DNA from: Actinomycetota bacterium
GTDB taxonomy: Bacteria > Actinomycetota > Actinomycetes > Nanopelagicales > Nanopelagicaceae
Length of the DNA stretch: 5,950 nt
Direction of reading: 5' to 3'
Assembly (NCBI GenBank): GCA_947488645.1
Contig: CANLAC010000072.1
Coordinates: 1-5,950, forward strand
Shown here in pieces: positions 5,931-5,950 of this stretch. The notes beneath the pieces are model-generated. The model searched no databases. It worked only from the letters and a program-made list of their open reading frames with translations, and was not told the origin of the DNA. The position numbers and the translations under genes were made by a program. Within the stretch, counting starts at the first letter, position 1, and the number at the start of each line of letters is the position of its first letter.

Positions 5931-5950
5931 CATATGAATAACAACGTGAA

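Noticed and set aside
5934..5950. Possible start of another gene (ATG followed by open codons to the window end)
   Set aside because: Only five complete codons are visible, there is no ribosome binding site and the ATG begins 3 nt after the tRNA, so it cannot be supported.

Overview
The window is a compact run of housekeeping genes, all on the + strand. In order: the 3' part of an IscS/NifS-type cysteine desulfurase, mnmA (tRNA 2-thiouridylase), ligA (NAD+-dependent DNA ligase), a 40-codon single-pass membrane peptide, nadD (nicotinate-nucleotide adenylyltransferase), rsfS (ribosomal silencing factor), a histidine phosphatase resembling mycobacterial GpgP, and a tRNA-Ala(GGC) gene. Nearly every base is genic. 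The longest stretch without a gene is 45 nt, between the phosphatase and the tRNA.

The source looks like a streamlined, low-to-mid GC actinobacterium. The LigA N-terminus has the YY...FDEL pattern I recall from mycobacterial LigA. The nadD-rsfS-phosphatase order matches M. tuberculosis Rv2421c-Rv2420c-Rv2419c. The phosphatase shares a GG-x-x-NASW C-terminal motif with Rv2419c. A few lines sampled by eye average in the mid-40s percent GC, far below Streptomyces or Mycobacterium. Together with the very tight packing this suggests a freshwater or marine planktonic lineage such as Nanopelagicales (acI), but that placement is inference.

Layout: bases 1-4119 hold the desulfurase, mnmA and ligA, joined by two ATGA stop/start overlaps. 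The desulfurase probably supplies persulfide sulfur to MnmA for s2U34 in tRNA wobble uridines. Bases 4133-5812 hold the small membrane peptide, nadD, rsfS and the phosphatase. They are joined by a 1-nt gap and two 11-nt overlaps. NadD makes the dinucleotide precursor of NAD+, the cofactor LigA consumes. Bases 5858-5930 hold the tRNA, preceded by a short inverted repeat. With no room for internal promoters outside coding sequence, most of the window could be one transcript.

I found no mobile element, CRISPR array, broken gene or convincing new system. The points most worth a second look are the uncharacterised 40-aa membrane peptide, the junction that places ligA directly upstream of the nadD cluster, and the coupled start sites.
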